26,083 nucleotides of DNA, from NCBI RefSeq assembly GCF_938040115.1, contig NZ_CALHXD010000008.1, positions 1 through 26,083 of the forward strand. The letters are read 5' to 3'. Within the stretch, counting starts at the first letter, position 1; each line of letters starts with the position of its first letter. Position numbers and translations under genes: made by a program. The notes under the pieces are model-generated. The model was given only the letters and a program-made list of their open reading frames with translations, ran no database searches and had not been told where the DNA came from. Below are positions 1-6,803 of this stretch, one piece after another. Origin of the DNA: an uncultured Campylobacter sp. (GTDB lineage: Bacteria > Campylobacterota > Campylobacteria > Campylobacterales > Campylobacteraceae).

Positions 1-662
1 GATTTTTTAGCCATGATTAGGTGGCGTCCTTTTAGGATAAACCACGCTGAAATTCCTATCACGAAAAGCGCACTAGCGACGTAGCCGCTAGTTACGGTGT
101 GTAAAAATTTGATGATACCTACCGGGCTAAGAGCGACCTCGAAGAAATTTTCCATTTCCATTCTTGCGGTTGCTGGGTTAAATTTCATACCCACCGGATA
201 CTGCATCCAGCCGTTTGCGATGAGGATCCAAAGCGCGCTTAAATTTGAACCGATAGCCACGAGCCAGGTTGAGATGAGGTGAAATTTCTTGCTAACCTTA
301 TCCCAGCCAAAAAACATAACGGCAAAGAACGTCGCCTCCATAAAAAACGCGAGCAAGCCCTCGATAGCTAGCGGCGCGCCGAAGATGTCGCCGACAAACC
401 AGCTGTAATTCGCCCAGTTGGTGCCGAACTCAAATTCCATTATGATACCGGTAGCCACGCCGATAGCAAAGTTTATACCGAAGAGTTTTAGCCAAAATTT
501 GGTGATTTTTAGCCACTGCTCGTTACCGGTTTTGACGTAGATACTCTCCATAATGGCGATGATAAAGCTAAGTCCCAACGTGAGCGGAACAAACAAAAAG
601 TGGTATATGGCGGTGAGCGCAAACTGCGCCCTAGACCAATCGACCGAAGCGATTTCAGACAT
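1..662 (-). CDS. cydA: Cytochrome bd ubiquinol oxidase subunit I, 5' part (runs off the window)
   Basis: This is the heme-bearing subunit of the cytochrome bd quinol oxidase in the inner membrane, which reduces oxygen at low tension. About 220 N-terminal codons are present; the C-terminal half lies beyond the left edge. Translating the minus strand gives a start MSEIASVDWSRAQFALTAIY followed by several membrane helices. His21 fits the family's heme b ligand near position 19, Glu101 in the stretch APLAIEGLLAFFMEA fits the conserved acidic residue, and His188 in KFLHTVTSG fits the axial ligand of heme b558; all three are offset by +2 from the E. coli numbering. The ATG starts one base after the stop of the small DUF4492 gene, so the two are surely co-transcribed. 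The Q-loop and cydB are not in view, so whether this is a standard or cyanide-insensitive (CioA) type cannot be decided. Confidence 0.95.
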   Translation of the reverse strand, partial: MSEIASVDWSRAQFALTAIYHFLFVPLTLGLSFIIAIMESIYVKTGNEQWLKITKFWLKLFGINFAIGVATGIIMEFEFGTNWANYSWFVGDIFGAPLAIEGLLAFFMEATFFAVMFFGWDKVSKKFHLISTWLVAIGSNLSALWILIANGWMQYPVGMKFNPATARMEMENFFEVALSPVGIIKFLHTVTSGYVASALFVIGISAWFILKGRHLIMAKK

Positions 663-663
663 T

Positions 664-879
664 TTATTCCTTTGTCAAATTTGAGATGACGAAGTCCGCT
701 TTGGCTTCGTCGCTCTCAAATTTTGAATTTAAACTTTCATCAAAGATAAATACTTTTAAAATCCCGAACATTATAAGTAGCTTGATGGCTATGACGAGCC
801 ACAGGCTCTTTCCGAGCTTCATGTTCCTAAAGCCGTCGATATACAAAGACGAGATGTTTTTAATATATTTTTTAATCAT
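664..879 (-). CDS. DUF4492 small membrane protein, upstream partner of cydA
   Basis: A 71-residue protein. It begins with a basic amphipathic segment (MIKKYIKNISSLYIDGFRNM), then one membrane helix around residues 28-46 (LWLVIAIKLLIMFGILKVFIF), then a short polar tail. From family knowledge, DUF4492 proteins of this size sit directly in front of cydA in Campylobacter, Helicobacter and Bacteroidetes. They are presumed to be accessory subunits or assembly helpers of the bd oxidase, comparable in position and size to CydX-type small subunits, but this role is inferred from location. The stop is one base from the cydA start. The ribosome binding site is poor. ATG start. Confidence 0.85.
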   Translation of the reverse strand: MIKKYIKNISSLYIDGFRNMKLGKSLWLVIAIKLLIMFGILKVFIFDESLNSKFESDEAKADFVISNLTKE

Positions 880-909
880 AACTTAACATACTACAGAAAT
901 TTAACTTAA

Positions 910-915
910 AATATA
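910..915 (-). promoter_or_regulatory. Possible -10 box for the DUF4492-cydA operon
   Basis: Read on the minus strand this is TATATT inside an A/T-rich stretch, about 30 bases upstream of the DUF4492 start. The surrounding 890-960 is very A/T rich, as in Campylobacter sigma-70 promoters that lack a clear -35 box. Weak evidence; other hexamers nearby would fit almost as well. Confidence 0.3.
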
Positions 916-979
916 ATTTTAAAGTTTTGATTTTATAAAATTATTTACACCCTCAAGCGTTTATAAATTTTAAATAAGG

Positions 980-985
980 TATAAT
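980..985 (+). promoter_or_regulatory. -10 box of pyrG
   Basis: A perfect TATAAT, preceded by an A/T-rich stretch with T runs and no evident -35 box, which is the usual layout of Campylobacter housekeeping promoters. It lies 26 bases before the pyrG ATG, leaving a short leader with an AAAGG ribosome binding site at 1000-1005. Confidence 0.7.
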
Positions 986-1011
986 CTCGCTAAAAATTTA
1001 AAAGGCGCGAT

Positions 1012-2676
1012 ATGCAAAAAAATCTAAACGAAACAAAGTATATTTTTATAACCGGCGGCGTGCTAAGCTCGCTAGGTAAGGGCATCGCGGCGGCTTCTAT
1101 CGCCACGCTTCTTAAAAACACAGGCTTAAAGGTGAGCATGCTAAAGGCCGATCCCTACATCAACGTAGATCCCGGCACCATGAGTCCGCTCGAGCACGGC
1201 GAGGTTTTCGTCACCGACGACGGCGCGGAGACGGATCTGGATCTGGGGCACTACGAGAGATTTTTAGACGAGAGCCTAAGCCAGGATAATAACTTCACCA
1301 CCGGCCGCGTTTATAGCTCCGTCATTGAAAAAGAGCGCAGAGGCGACTATCTGGGCAAAACGATCCAAGTCATCCCGCACATCGTAGGCGAGATCGTCGA
1401 TCGCATCAAAAAAGCGGGCGAGGGTCGCGACGTACTGATCGTTGAGATCGGCGGCACGGTAGGCGACATCGAGGGCTTGCCGTTTTTAGAGGCTATCCGC
1501 GCCCTTCGCATAGAGGTCGGCCGCAAACGCGCGATGAATATCCACCTAACTCTCGTGCCCTTTATCAAGGTTGCAGGCGAGCTAAAAACCAAGCCTACCC
1601 AGCACAGCGTCGGTGAGCTGCGCCGTATCGGCATTAGCCCAGATATGATCATCTGCCGCGCCGAGCAGCCGCTAAACCGCGAGCTAAAGGATAAAATAGC
1701 CGCCAGCTGTGGCGTAGAGCGCAACTGTGTCATCGAGAGCATCGACTCGGCCAGCATCTATCAGGTGCCGCTCGCGTTTTATAACCAAGATATTTTGACC
1801 CCGATCGCCGAAATTTTAAATTTGGGCGAGCTAAAGCTTGATATGCGCAACTGGGACAGCCTGGTTAAGCGCATTATCGCGCCGACGAAAGAAACTACGA
1901 TAGCATTTGTGGGTAAATACGTCGATCTAAAAGAGAGCTACAAGAGCTTGACCGAGAGCATCATCCACGCGGGCGCGAGCCTTGATGCTAGGGTAAATTT
2001 AAAGTGGATAGATAGCGAGAAGATCGAGCCCTCAAACGTCGAAGAGCTACTAAAAGACGTGGGCGGCGTGCTAGTTGCTGGAGGATTTGGTGAGCGCGGA
2101 GTGAGCGGCAAGATCGAAGCGATCAAATACGCCCGCGAAAACGGCGTGCCGTATCTTGGCATCTGCCTAGGCATGCAGCTGGCGCTCATCGAGTTTGCCC
2201 GCAACGTGCTAAAGCTCGAGGACGCAAATTCGGTCGAATTTAAGCCCGAGTGCGTAAATCCTATCATCTATCTCATCGATAGCTTCATCGACGCACACGG
2301 CCAGACGCAGATCCGCACGCACCAAAGCCCGGTCGGCGGCACGATGAGGCTTGGCGCGTATGCTTGCGACATTAAGCCCGGCTCACTGCTAAGTCAAATT
2401 TACGGCGGCGCCAAATGCGTCAAAGAACGCCACCGCCACCGCTACGAGGCAAATCCGAAATACAGAGCCGAATTTGAAGCAAACGGCCTGATAGTTAGCG
2501 GCGAGAGCGACGGGCTGATCGAGGCCGTCGAGCTTAGCTCGCCTTTGGCTGGCGCTAAAAACTCGCATCCGTGGTTTGTCGGCGTGCAGTTTCATCCGGA
2601 ATTTACCAGCCGCCTAACAAATCCAAATCCCGTAGTTTTGGGCTTTATCAAAGCTAGCTTAGGAAAATCGAAATAA
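1012..2676 (+). CDS. pyrG: CTP synthase (glutamine-hydrolysing)
   Basis: Makes CTP from UTP using ATP and glutamine-derived ammonia, the last step of pyrimidine nucleotide synthesis, in the cytosol. It is 554 residues, close to the usual length. The N-terminal amidoligase domain (about 1-270) carries the P-loop GGVLSSLGKG at 15-24 and the conserved VEIGGTVGDIE segment. The C-terminal class I glutamine amidotransferase domain (about 295-545) carries the nucleophile Cys385 in LGICLGMQ and His528/Glu530 in FHPEF, so all three catalytic residues are present. In C. jejuni pyrG lies directly before recJ; here a divergently read metal-transport operon separates them. ATG start with AAAGG upstream and a TATAAT promoter. 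Confidence 0.98.
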   Translation: MQKNLNETKYIFITGGVLSSLGKGIAAASIATLLKNTGLKVSMLKADPYINVDPGTMSPLEHGEVFVTDDGAETDLDLGHYERFLDESLSQDNNFTTGRVYSSVIEKERRGDYLGKTIQVIPHIVGEIVDRIKKAGEGRDVLIVEIGGTVGDIEGLPFLEAIRALRIEVGRKRAMNIHLTLVPFIKVAGELKTKPTQHSVGELRRIGISPDMIICRAEQPLNRELKDKIAASCGVERNCVIESIDSASIYQVPLAFYNQDILTPIAEILNLGELKLDMRNWDSLVKRIIAPTKETTIAFVGKYVDLKESYKSLTESIIHAGASLDARVNLKWIDSEKIEPSNVEELLKDVGGVLVAGGFGERGVSGKIEAIKYARENGVPYLGICLGMQLALIEFARNVLKLEDANSVEFKPECVNPIIYLIDSFIDAHGQTQIRTHQSPVGGTMRLGAYACDIKPGSLLSQIYGGAKCVKERHRHRYEANPKYRAEFEANGLIVSGESDGLIEAVELSSPLAGAKNSHPWFVGVQFHPEFTSRLTNPNPVVLGFIKASLGKSK

Positions 2677-2678
2677 TC

Positions 2679-2706
2679 AAATTTAGAGCCGATCGGCTCT
2701 AAATTT
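2679..2706. terminator. Bidirectional terminator between pyrG and the convergent ATP-grasp gene
   Basis: A perfect 28-base palindrome: arms 2679-2690 and 2695-2706 (12 bp each, ending in AGAGCC/GGCTCT) around a GATC centre. It is followed on the plus strand by TTCTTTT and on the minus strand by a short A/T stretch. It starts three bases after the pyrG stop and contains the TAG stop of the minus-strand gene (2699-2701), so one hairpin serves both convergent transcripts. Confidence 0.8.
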
Positions 2707-3541
2707 TCTTTTCCGTGACAAATTTATCCAGGATTACTTTTACGAATTTTTCGGTAGAGTTTTTGCCGTAGCTAAAATAAAGACTAGGCTCGATAAGCTC
2801 GACTTCGTTGATTAAAATTTTATCTTTTGCGCCGATTAGATCTATCCTTGCGTAGACGGGATTAAAGGCAAGCCTAGCCAAAACGTCTCGCGCTATGTTT
2901 AGAAAGGCTGCAGTCGGCTCTACCGAGCTAATCTTAACGCCGAAATTCGAGTTTGCCCTATAATCCTCGCTAGCAGGCGAGCGGCGTACGGCGTGAGAAA
3001 AAACGCCGCCTAAAAATATCAAGCAAATTTCGCCGTTAGCGGCGATCTCTTCGATAAAAGGCTGAAGCAAAGCTCCGTTTTTATATTCGCTTAAATTTGA
3101 TATTTCGTCGATTTTAGCTACTCCGTTGCCGCTCTGTCCGACGAGCGGCTTTATCACGCCGCCCGGGCAAATTCGCCTTAGCTCTTCTATATTTTCATCG
3201 CCGTTTAAAAGCGTGCTAGGGATCGCGGGAAGTCCTAAGGCTTCAAGTTCTAAGAGGTATTTTTTCGATAAATTCCAGCGCACGATCTCGGCGCCGTTTA
3301 TTATCTTCGCTCCGCTTTTTTCAAGCTCGCCTAAAAACGATAAAAATTTAGCCGCGTCTAGGCTGTAATCCCAAGCCGCAAGCGGCAAAATCAAAGAATC
3401 TTCGTCTAGCGAACCGACGTCTAAATTTTGCCACGGCACTATCTCGCACTGTGCGCCGCCGTCGCTAAACGCGCGGCTTAAATTTCGCAAGTCCTCGTTG
3501 CCCTTTGCGTAAGCAAGGCAACTTAAAATAAAAATCCTCAC
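2699..3541 (-). CDS. ATP-grasp domain protein, last gene of a metal-uptake operon
   Basis: A 280-residue cytosolic ATP-grasp ligase of unknown substrate. Visible features: an N-terminal pre-ATP-grasp domain with AAWDYSLD (55-62); a nucleotide-binding loop VIKPLVGQSGNGV (129-141); QPFIEEI (160-166); RIDLI (232-236); and the metal-binding stretch INEVELIEPSLYF (244-256) with Glu246 and Glu248. That last motif and the early WDY resemble the RimK/glutathione-synthetase-like group that includes the cyclo-ligase DcsG. Enzymes of this fold join a carboxylate to an amine or thiol through an acyl phosphate. The start is GTG with only a weak ribosome binding site, three bases after the ATPase gene stop, so translation is probably coupled. 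Its place at the end of an iron-type ABC operon suggests it makes or modifies a ligand linked to uptake, but this is inference. Confidence 0.85.
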   Translation of the reverse strand: MRIFILSCLAYAKGNEDLRNLSRAFSDGGAQCEIVPWQNLDVGSLDEDSLILPLAAWDYSLDAAKFLSFLGELEKSGAKIINGAEIVRWNLSKKYLLELEALGLPAIPSTLLNGDENIEELRRICPGGVIKPLVGQSGNGVAKIDEISNLSEYKNGALLQPFIEEIAANGEICLIFLGGVFSHAVRRSPASEDYRANSNFGVKISSVEPTAAFLNIARDVLARLAFNPVYARIDLIGAKDKILINEVELIEPSLYFSYGKNSTEKFVKVILDKFVTEKKI

Positions 3542-3544
3542 GCG

Positions 3545-4318
3545 CTACTCTACCCCGAACGCCGACTTTGCGACTACGGCCGGTACGCCGGCATCGTCGT
3601 AAAAAATATCCACGTTTACTTTATAAAGCTCTTGTATTAGCTCTTTAGTTATGGTTTTTTTAGCTTCGCCTTTGGCTTTTATCTTGCCGTCACTCAGTAG
3701 CAACACCTCGTCGCTAAACTGCGACGCTAGCGATAAATCGTGCAGTATCATAACGGTAGTTATACCGTGCTCGCGCGTAAATTTCCTAACGCAGTCCAAA
3801 AGCACGCATTGATGGTGCATATCAAGAGCCGAAACAGGCTCGTCCAAAAGTAAAATTTTAGGCTTTTTGATAAGCACGGAGGCAAACATCACCATCTGGC
3901 GCTGACCGCCCGAAAGCTGCATCACGTCGCGACCGGCCAGATGTAAAATCCCTAGTTTTTTCATTATCTCTACGGCCGAGTTTATTTGCTCGTCTTTTAG
4001 ATAAAGCCCGAGACTATCCATAAGCCCTAGCAAAACGACCTCAAGAGCCGTTAAACTCGCGTCTACGTAGCTATCTTGGGGCATGTAGCCGATTTTCTTT
4101 TTCCACGAGAAATGGTTTTTGAAATTTAACCTCTCTTCGCCGAATTTAATCTCGCCCTCATAGCCCATCTCGCCGAAAATCGCGCTTATGAGCGTAGTTT
4201 TGCCTGCGCCGTTAGGCCCTAGTACGGAGTAAACCTTGCCTTCTTCAAAGCTAGCGTTTACGGCATCTGCCGTGCAAAGCGAGCCGCGGTATATCGTTAA
4301 ATTCTTAAGCTCTAGCAT
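3545..4318 (-). CDS. Iron/siderophore-type ABC transporter, ATP-binding protein
   Basis: The 257-residue cytosolic ATPase that drives import through the neighbouring FecCD-type permease. Walker A is GPNGAGKTT (34-42), the signature is LSGGQRQ (135-141), Walker B is ILLLDEP (155-161) and the switch histidine is His193 in ILHDLS, so it should be active. The overall pattern fits the FecE/FhuC/BtuD group (COG1120). Its ATG overlaps the end of the permease gene by 7 bases and its stop is 3 bases before the ATP-grasp start. Substrate cannot be told from the ATPase; iron chelate, heme and cobalamin are all possible for the group. Confidence 0.93.
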   Translation of the reverse strand: MLELKNLTIYRGSLCTADAVNASFEEGKVYSVLGPNGAGKTTLISAIFGEMGYEGEIKFGEERLNFKNHFSWKKKIGYMPQDSYVDASLTALEVVLLGLMDSLGLYLKDEQINSAVEIMKKLGILHLAGRDVMQLSGGQRQMVMFASVLIKKPKILLLDEPVSALDMHHQCVLLDCVRKFTREHGITTVMILHDLSLASQFSDEVLLLSDGKIKAKGEAKKTITKELIQELYKVNVDIFYDDAGVPAVVAKSAFGVE

Positions 4319-5367
4319 ACGTTTTTCCTTGAGAGGATGATCCAGAAGAAAAACGGCACGCCCACAAACGCCGTGATGATGCCGACCGGAAAGAGTCCGC
4401 CCGGATTTATAACCTTAGAAAGTACCGAAGCTATCGACAAAAATGCTGCGCCGACGAAGATAGTAGTAGGCAGGAAAAATCTCTGATCCTCGCCGACTAA
4501 ATTTCTAGCGATATGCGGAGCGACCAGGCCGATAAAGCCTATAACGCCGACGAAGCTAATAACCGTAGCCGTCATAACCGAAACTATAAGCAAAATTTTA
4601 ATCCTAAGGGCGGATAAATTTACGCCCATGCTTTTGGCTCGCTCTTCGCCCAGTTTCAAAGCCGTTAGCGCCCAAGTATTTAGCATCAGTAGCGAAATGC
4701 ATACGACCGTTACGACCGTAGCGACGGCCAGCGTACTCCATTTAGCCTTTTGGAGGCTACCGAACAGCCAAAACAAAATCGCCTGCGAAATCTCGGGCGC
4801 GGACAAAAACTGCACCAAAGAGAGCATAGACTGAAACAAAAATAAAAGCGCGATACCAACTAAAACCAAAGTAGCCGACCCAAATCGCCTCATCATCGAA
4901 AACAAAAACAGTATAGACGCCGCTAACATCGTCATGATAAACGCACCGATAGGCACGGCGTAAATTTGAGGCAGTCCAAACGAACCAAACGCCATCACCA
5001 GCGATGCGCCAAATCCCGCCGCCGCGGCAAGTCCCAGCGTATAGGGGCTTGCCATAGGGTTGTTTAAAAGCGTCTGTATCTCTGCGCCGCCCGCTCCCAA
5101 AGCCGCACCTACGACTAAAGCCATAAGCGCTACGGGAAGCCTGATGTCGTAAACGATGTGGTATAAAAATTTATCCTGCTCGCCGCCTAAAATCGGCTGC
5201 AAAAGCGTATCTACGACTTCTCTTGGCGAGAGCATCGCAGGCCCGGTACCGATATCAAACACCATCGATACAAGACCCACGACTATAAAGCTCAAGATGA
5301 TGATTAAGCGTTTAAATTCACGCTTTCTATGAGCCCTTACGACCTCTTCGGAACTTATTTTATTCAT
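4312..5367 (-). CDS. Iron/siderophore-type ABC transporter permease (FecCD family)
   Basis: A 351-residue inner-membrane permease, the normal length for one FecCD subunit, which would work as a homodimer because no second permease gene is present in this operon. After a basic cytosolic start (KREFKR, 15-20) come about ten hydrophobic helices. Family motifs are clear: GAALGAGGAEIQTLLNNPMA (87-106) and GFIGLVAPHIAR (277-288), the latter forming the coupling helix that contacts the ATPase. The ATG overlaps the stop of the binding-protein gene as ATGA (4 bases) and the 3' end overlaps the ATPase gene by 7 bases, so translation is tightly coupled. Confidence 0.93.
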   Translation of the reverse strand: MNKISSEEVVRAHRKREFKRLIIILSFIVVGLVSMVFDIGTGPAMLSPREVVDTLLQPILGGEQDKFLYHIVYDIRLPVALMALVVGAALGAGGAEIQTLLNNPMASPYTLGLAAAAGFGASLVMAFGSFGLPQIYAVPIGAFIMTMLAASILFLFSMMRRFGSATLVLVGIALLFLFQSMLSLVQFLSAPEISQAILFWLFGSLQKAKWSTLAVATVVTVVCISLLMLNTWALTALKLGEERAKSMGVNLSALRIKILLIVSVMTATVISFVGVIGFIGLVAPHIARNLVGEDQRFFLPTTIFVGAAFLSIASVLSKVINPGGLFPVGIITAFVGVPFFFWIILSRKNVC

Positions 5368-6476
5368 TTTTCGTCCGCTTGGATGGCTATAGTTCCGACG
5401 GGAACGACAGGCAAGTACTTTTTGTGAAAATCAACGTAGGTCTTTATCGGATCTACGTCTTTAAATAGCTGCGGATACAAAGCTTTTGCGATATATTGCA
5501 CCATCGCCATATCCGCAAGCGTTCTTGACGCGCCCATATATAGGCCGTATAAGCGGTTATTTTTGATAGCCGGAAGCTCTGACCAACCGACGCGTTTTTT
5601 AAATCCGTCTAGTCTTTTTAACGCTTCGGCTTTGTCTATGTTTATGCCCATTACCATCGCAGTCGGTTCTTTTTTTAGTTCGGTTTCGCGGCCTGTTATC
5701 ATTATAACGTCGGGCTTTGCGGCTATGACTTGCTCGGCATTGATGGGTGCCCACTGCTCGACTAGATCGGCTGCGATATTATCTCCGCCGGCTAAATCTA
5801 TCAGCGAACCCCACATATCTTTACCGTAGGTTATGCCTATATCCTCAGGACCGCCTCGGCCGAATTCTATGTAAATTTTAGGCTTAGGCAAATTTGCTTT
5901 TGCGATGCGGTCGCCCACTTCTTTTACGGTGTCTTCGTATAGTTTAGAGATCTCGTCCGCTCTTTTTTCCTCGCCTAAAATTTCGCCTAAAATTTTAGTG
6001 CTTTTTACGTGAAGCTCAACCTTCTCGCGGTTATAATCAAGCACGACTATCGGGATATTTAGATCGGCTAAAGGCTTTAAATCAGGCTCTAGCACGTTAT
6101 ACTGCCAAGATGCGAGTATTAGCAAATCGGGTTTTAGAGAGATAACTTTTTCTACCGAGAACGTACCGACCTCTACCTCGCCGAAGTCCGCAAGCTTATT
6201 TAGCTGCGGTAGCGCCTTGCTATATAGATCCCAACTAGCAGGCGTCCAGTCCGTCCAAACCTCTTTTGAAAAGCCCACGACTTTATCTAAAGCCTTGGTG
6301 CCGCCGACGGCTAAAAAGTCGGTGTAGTAAAAACCCAAAGCTATGCGTTTAACGGGTAAATTTACCTTTACCTCGCGACCCAAGACGTCTTTTATGACCT
6401 TAGTTTCGGCCGCCGCTTGGGTCGCCGAAAACACCGCAAAAAGCACCAACAGCGCTTTTAAAAAAGTTTTTTTCAT
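5364..6476 (-). CDS. Periplasmic iron-type substrate-binding protein
   Basis: A 370-residue periplasmic binding protein of the FepB/FecB-like superfamily (COG0614), first gene of the operon. The start chosen is the ATG at 6476, which has AAAGGAA just upstream and begins a clean signal peptide (MKKTFLKALLVLFAVFSATQ, cleavage after about residue 23). The open frame extends ten codons further but that would spoil the signal peptide. There is no lipobox, so the protein should be soluble. Typical features follow: VIKDVLGREVKVNLPVKRIA opening the mature part, SLKPDLLILASW, then a long helix, then AAKPDVIMITGRE in the second lobe. The substrate is not evident; iron chelate or heme are both plausible. 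A Fur-box-like sequence lies about 65 bases upstream. Confidence 0.92.
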   Translation of the reverse strand: MKKTFLKALLVLFAVFSATQAAAETKVIKDVLGREVKVNLPVKRIALGFYYTDFLAVGGTKALDKVVGFSKEVWTDWTPASWDLYSKALPQLNKLADFGEVEVGTFSVEKVISLKPDLLILASWQYNVLEPDLKPLADLNIPIVVLDYNREKVELHVKSTKILGEILGEEKRADEISKLYEDTVKEVGDRIAKANLPKPKIYIEFGRGGPEDIGITYGKDMWGSLIDLAGGDNIAADLVEQWAPINAEQVIAAKPDVIMITGRETELKKEPTAMVMGINIDKAEALKRLDGFKKRVGWSELPAIKNNRLYGLYMGASRTLADMAMVQYIAKALYPQLFKDVDPIKTYVDFHKKYLPVVPVGTIAIQADEK

Positions 6477-6541
6477 ATCGTTCCTTTTGTTGAAATAAGA
6501 GCGCAATCATACATAAATACATCTTAACCTATGGTTAAATA

Positions 6542-6556
6542 TAATAACTAATATCA
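6542..6556 (-). promoter_or_regulatory. Candidate Fur box of the first metal-uptake operon
   Basis: Read on either strand the 15-mer matches the 7-1-7 Fur consensus TGATAATNATTATCA at 11 of 14 informative positions (minus strand TGATATTAGTTATTA). It lies 66-80 bases upstream of the binding-protein ATG in a very A/T-rich intergenic stretch, where a minus-strand promoter is expected. A closely related 15-mer precedes the fhuC-like gene at 24168-24182. A/T richness makes chance matches fairly likely. Confidence 0.45.
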
Positions 6557-6611
6557 TTTCAAATATAATTTCGACTCGTTTAAAATTATAAGAAATTAAA
6601 TTTCAAAAAGC

Positions 6612-6617
6612 TATAAT
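6612..6617 (+). promoter_or_regulatory. -10 box for the small ORF and recJ
   Basis: A perfect TATAAT followed by TTGCG, 34 bases before the ATG of the 50-codon ORF, with A/T-rich sequence upstream. It gives recJ its own promoter, which it would need because the gene before it on this strand (pyrG) is separated by an opposing operon. Confidence 0.65.
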
Positions 6618-6650
6618 TTGCGCATTAGAAAATAAAAAAGAAGGAAAAAG

Positions 6651-6803
6651 ATGAAATTTGAACCAAAATTTAGCCTTTTTTGCGGCGTGGCAGGGGTAAA
6701 TTTGACCCCCGAGGCGAGCAAAAATTTAGGCAAAAACGGTGGCAAGGCGGCGAAATTTGACGGCGAGGCTTACGCGAAAGCCCGTCAAAACGATGTTGAA
6801 TAA
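6651..6803 (+). CDS. Small ORF (50 codons) overlapping the start of recJ
   Basis: An open frame from ATG 6651 to TAA 6801-6803 with a good ribosome binding site (AAGGA at 6641-6645) and a TATAAT promoter at 6612. The predicted peptide starts MKFEPKFSLFCGVAGVNLTP and is rich in Lys, Gly and Ala, with no membrane segment. It ends 11 bases inside recJ in another frame. I recognise no family. It may be a real small protein or a translated leader that couples ribosome flow into recJ, whose own start has no visible ribosome binding site. An alternative is that it is chance and recJ begins further upstream at GTG 6739. Confidence 0.5.
   Translation: MKFEPKFSLFCGVAGVNLTPEASKNLGKNGGKAAKFDGEAYAKARQNDVE

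Noticed and set aside
6739..6792. Upstream GTG start extending recJ by 18 residues
   Set aside because: The added residues are Arg/Thr-rich, come from the small ORF region in another frame and are unlike RecJ N-termini.
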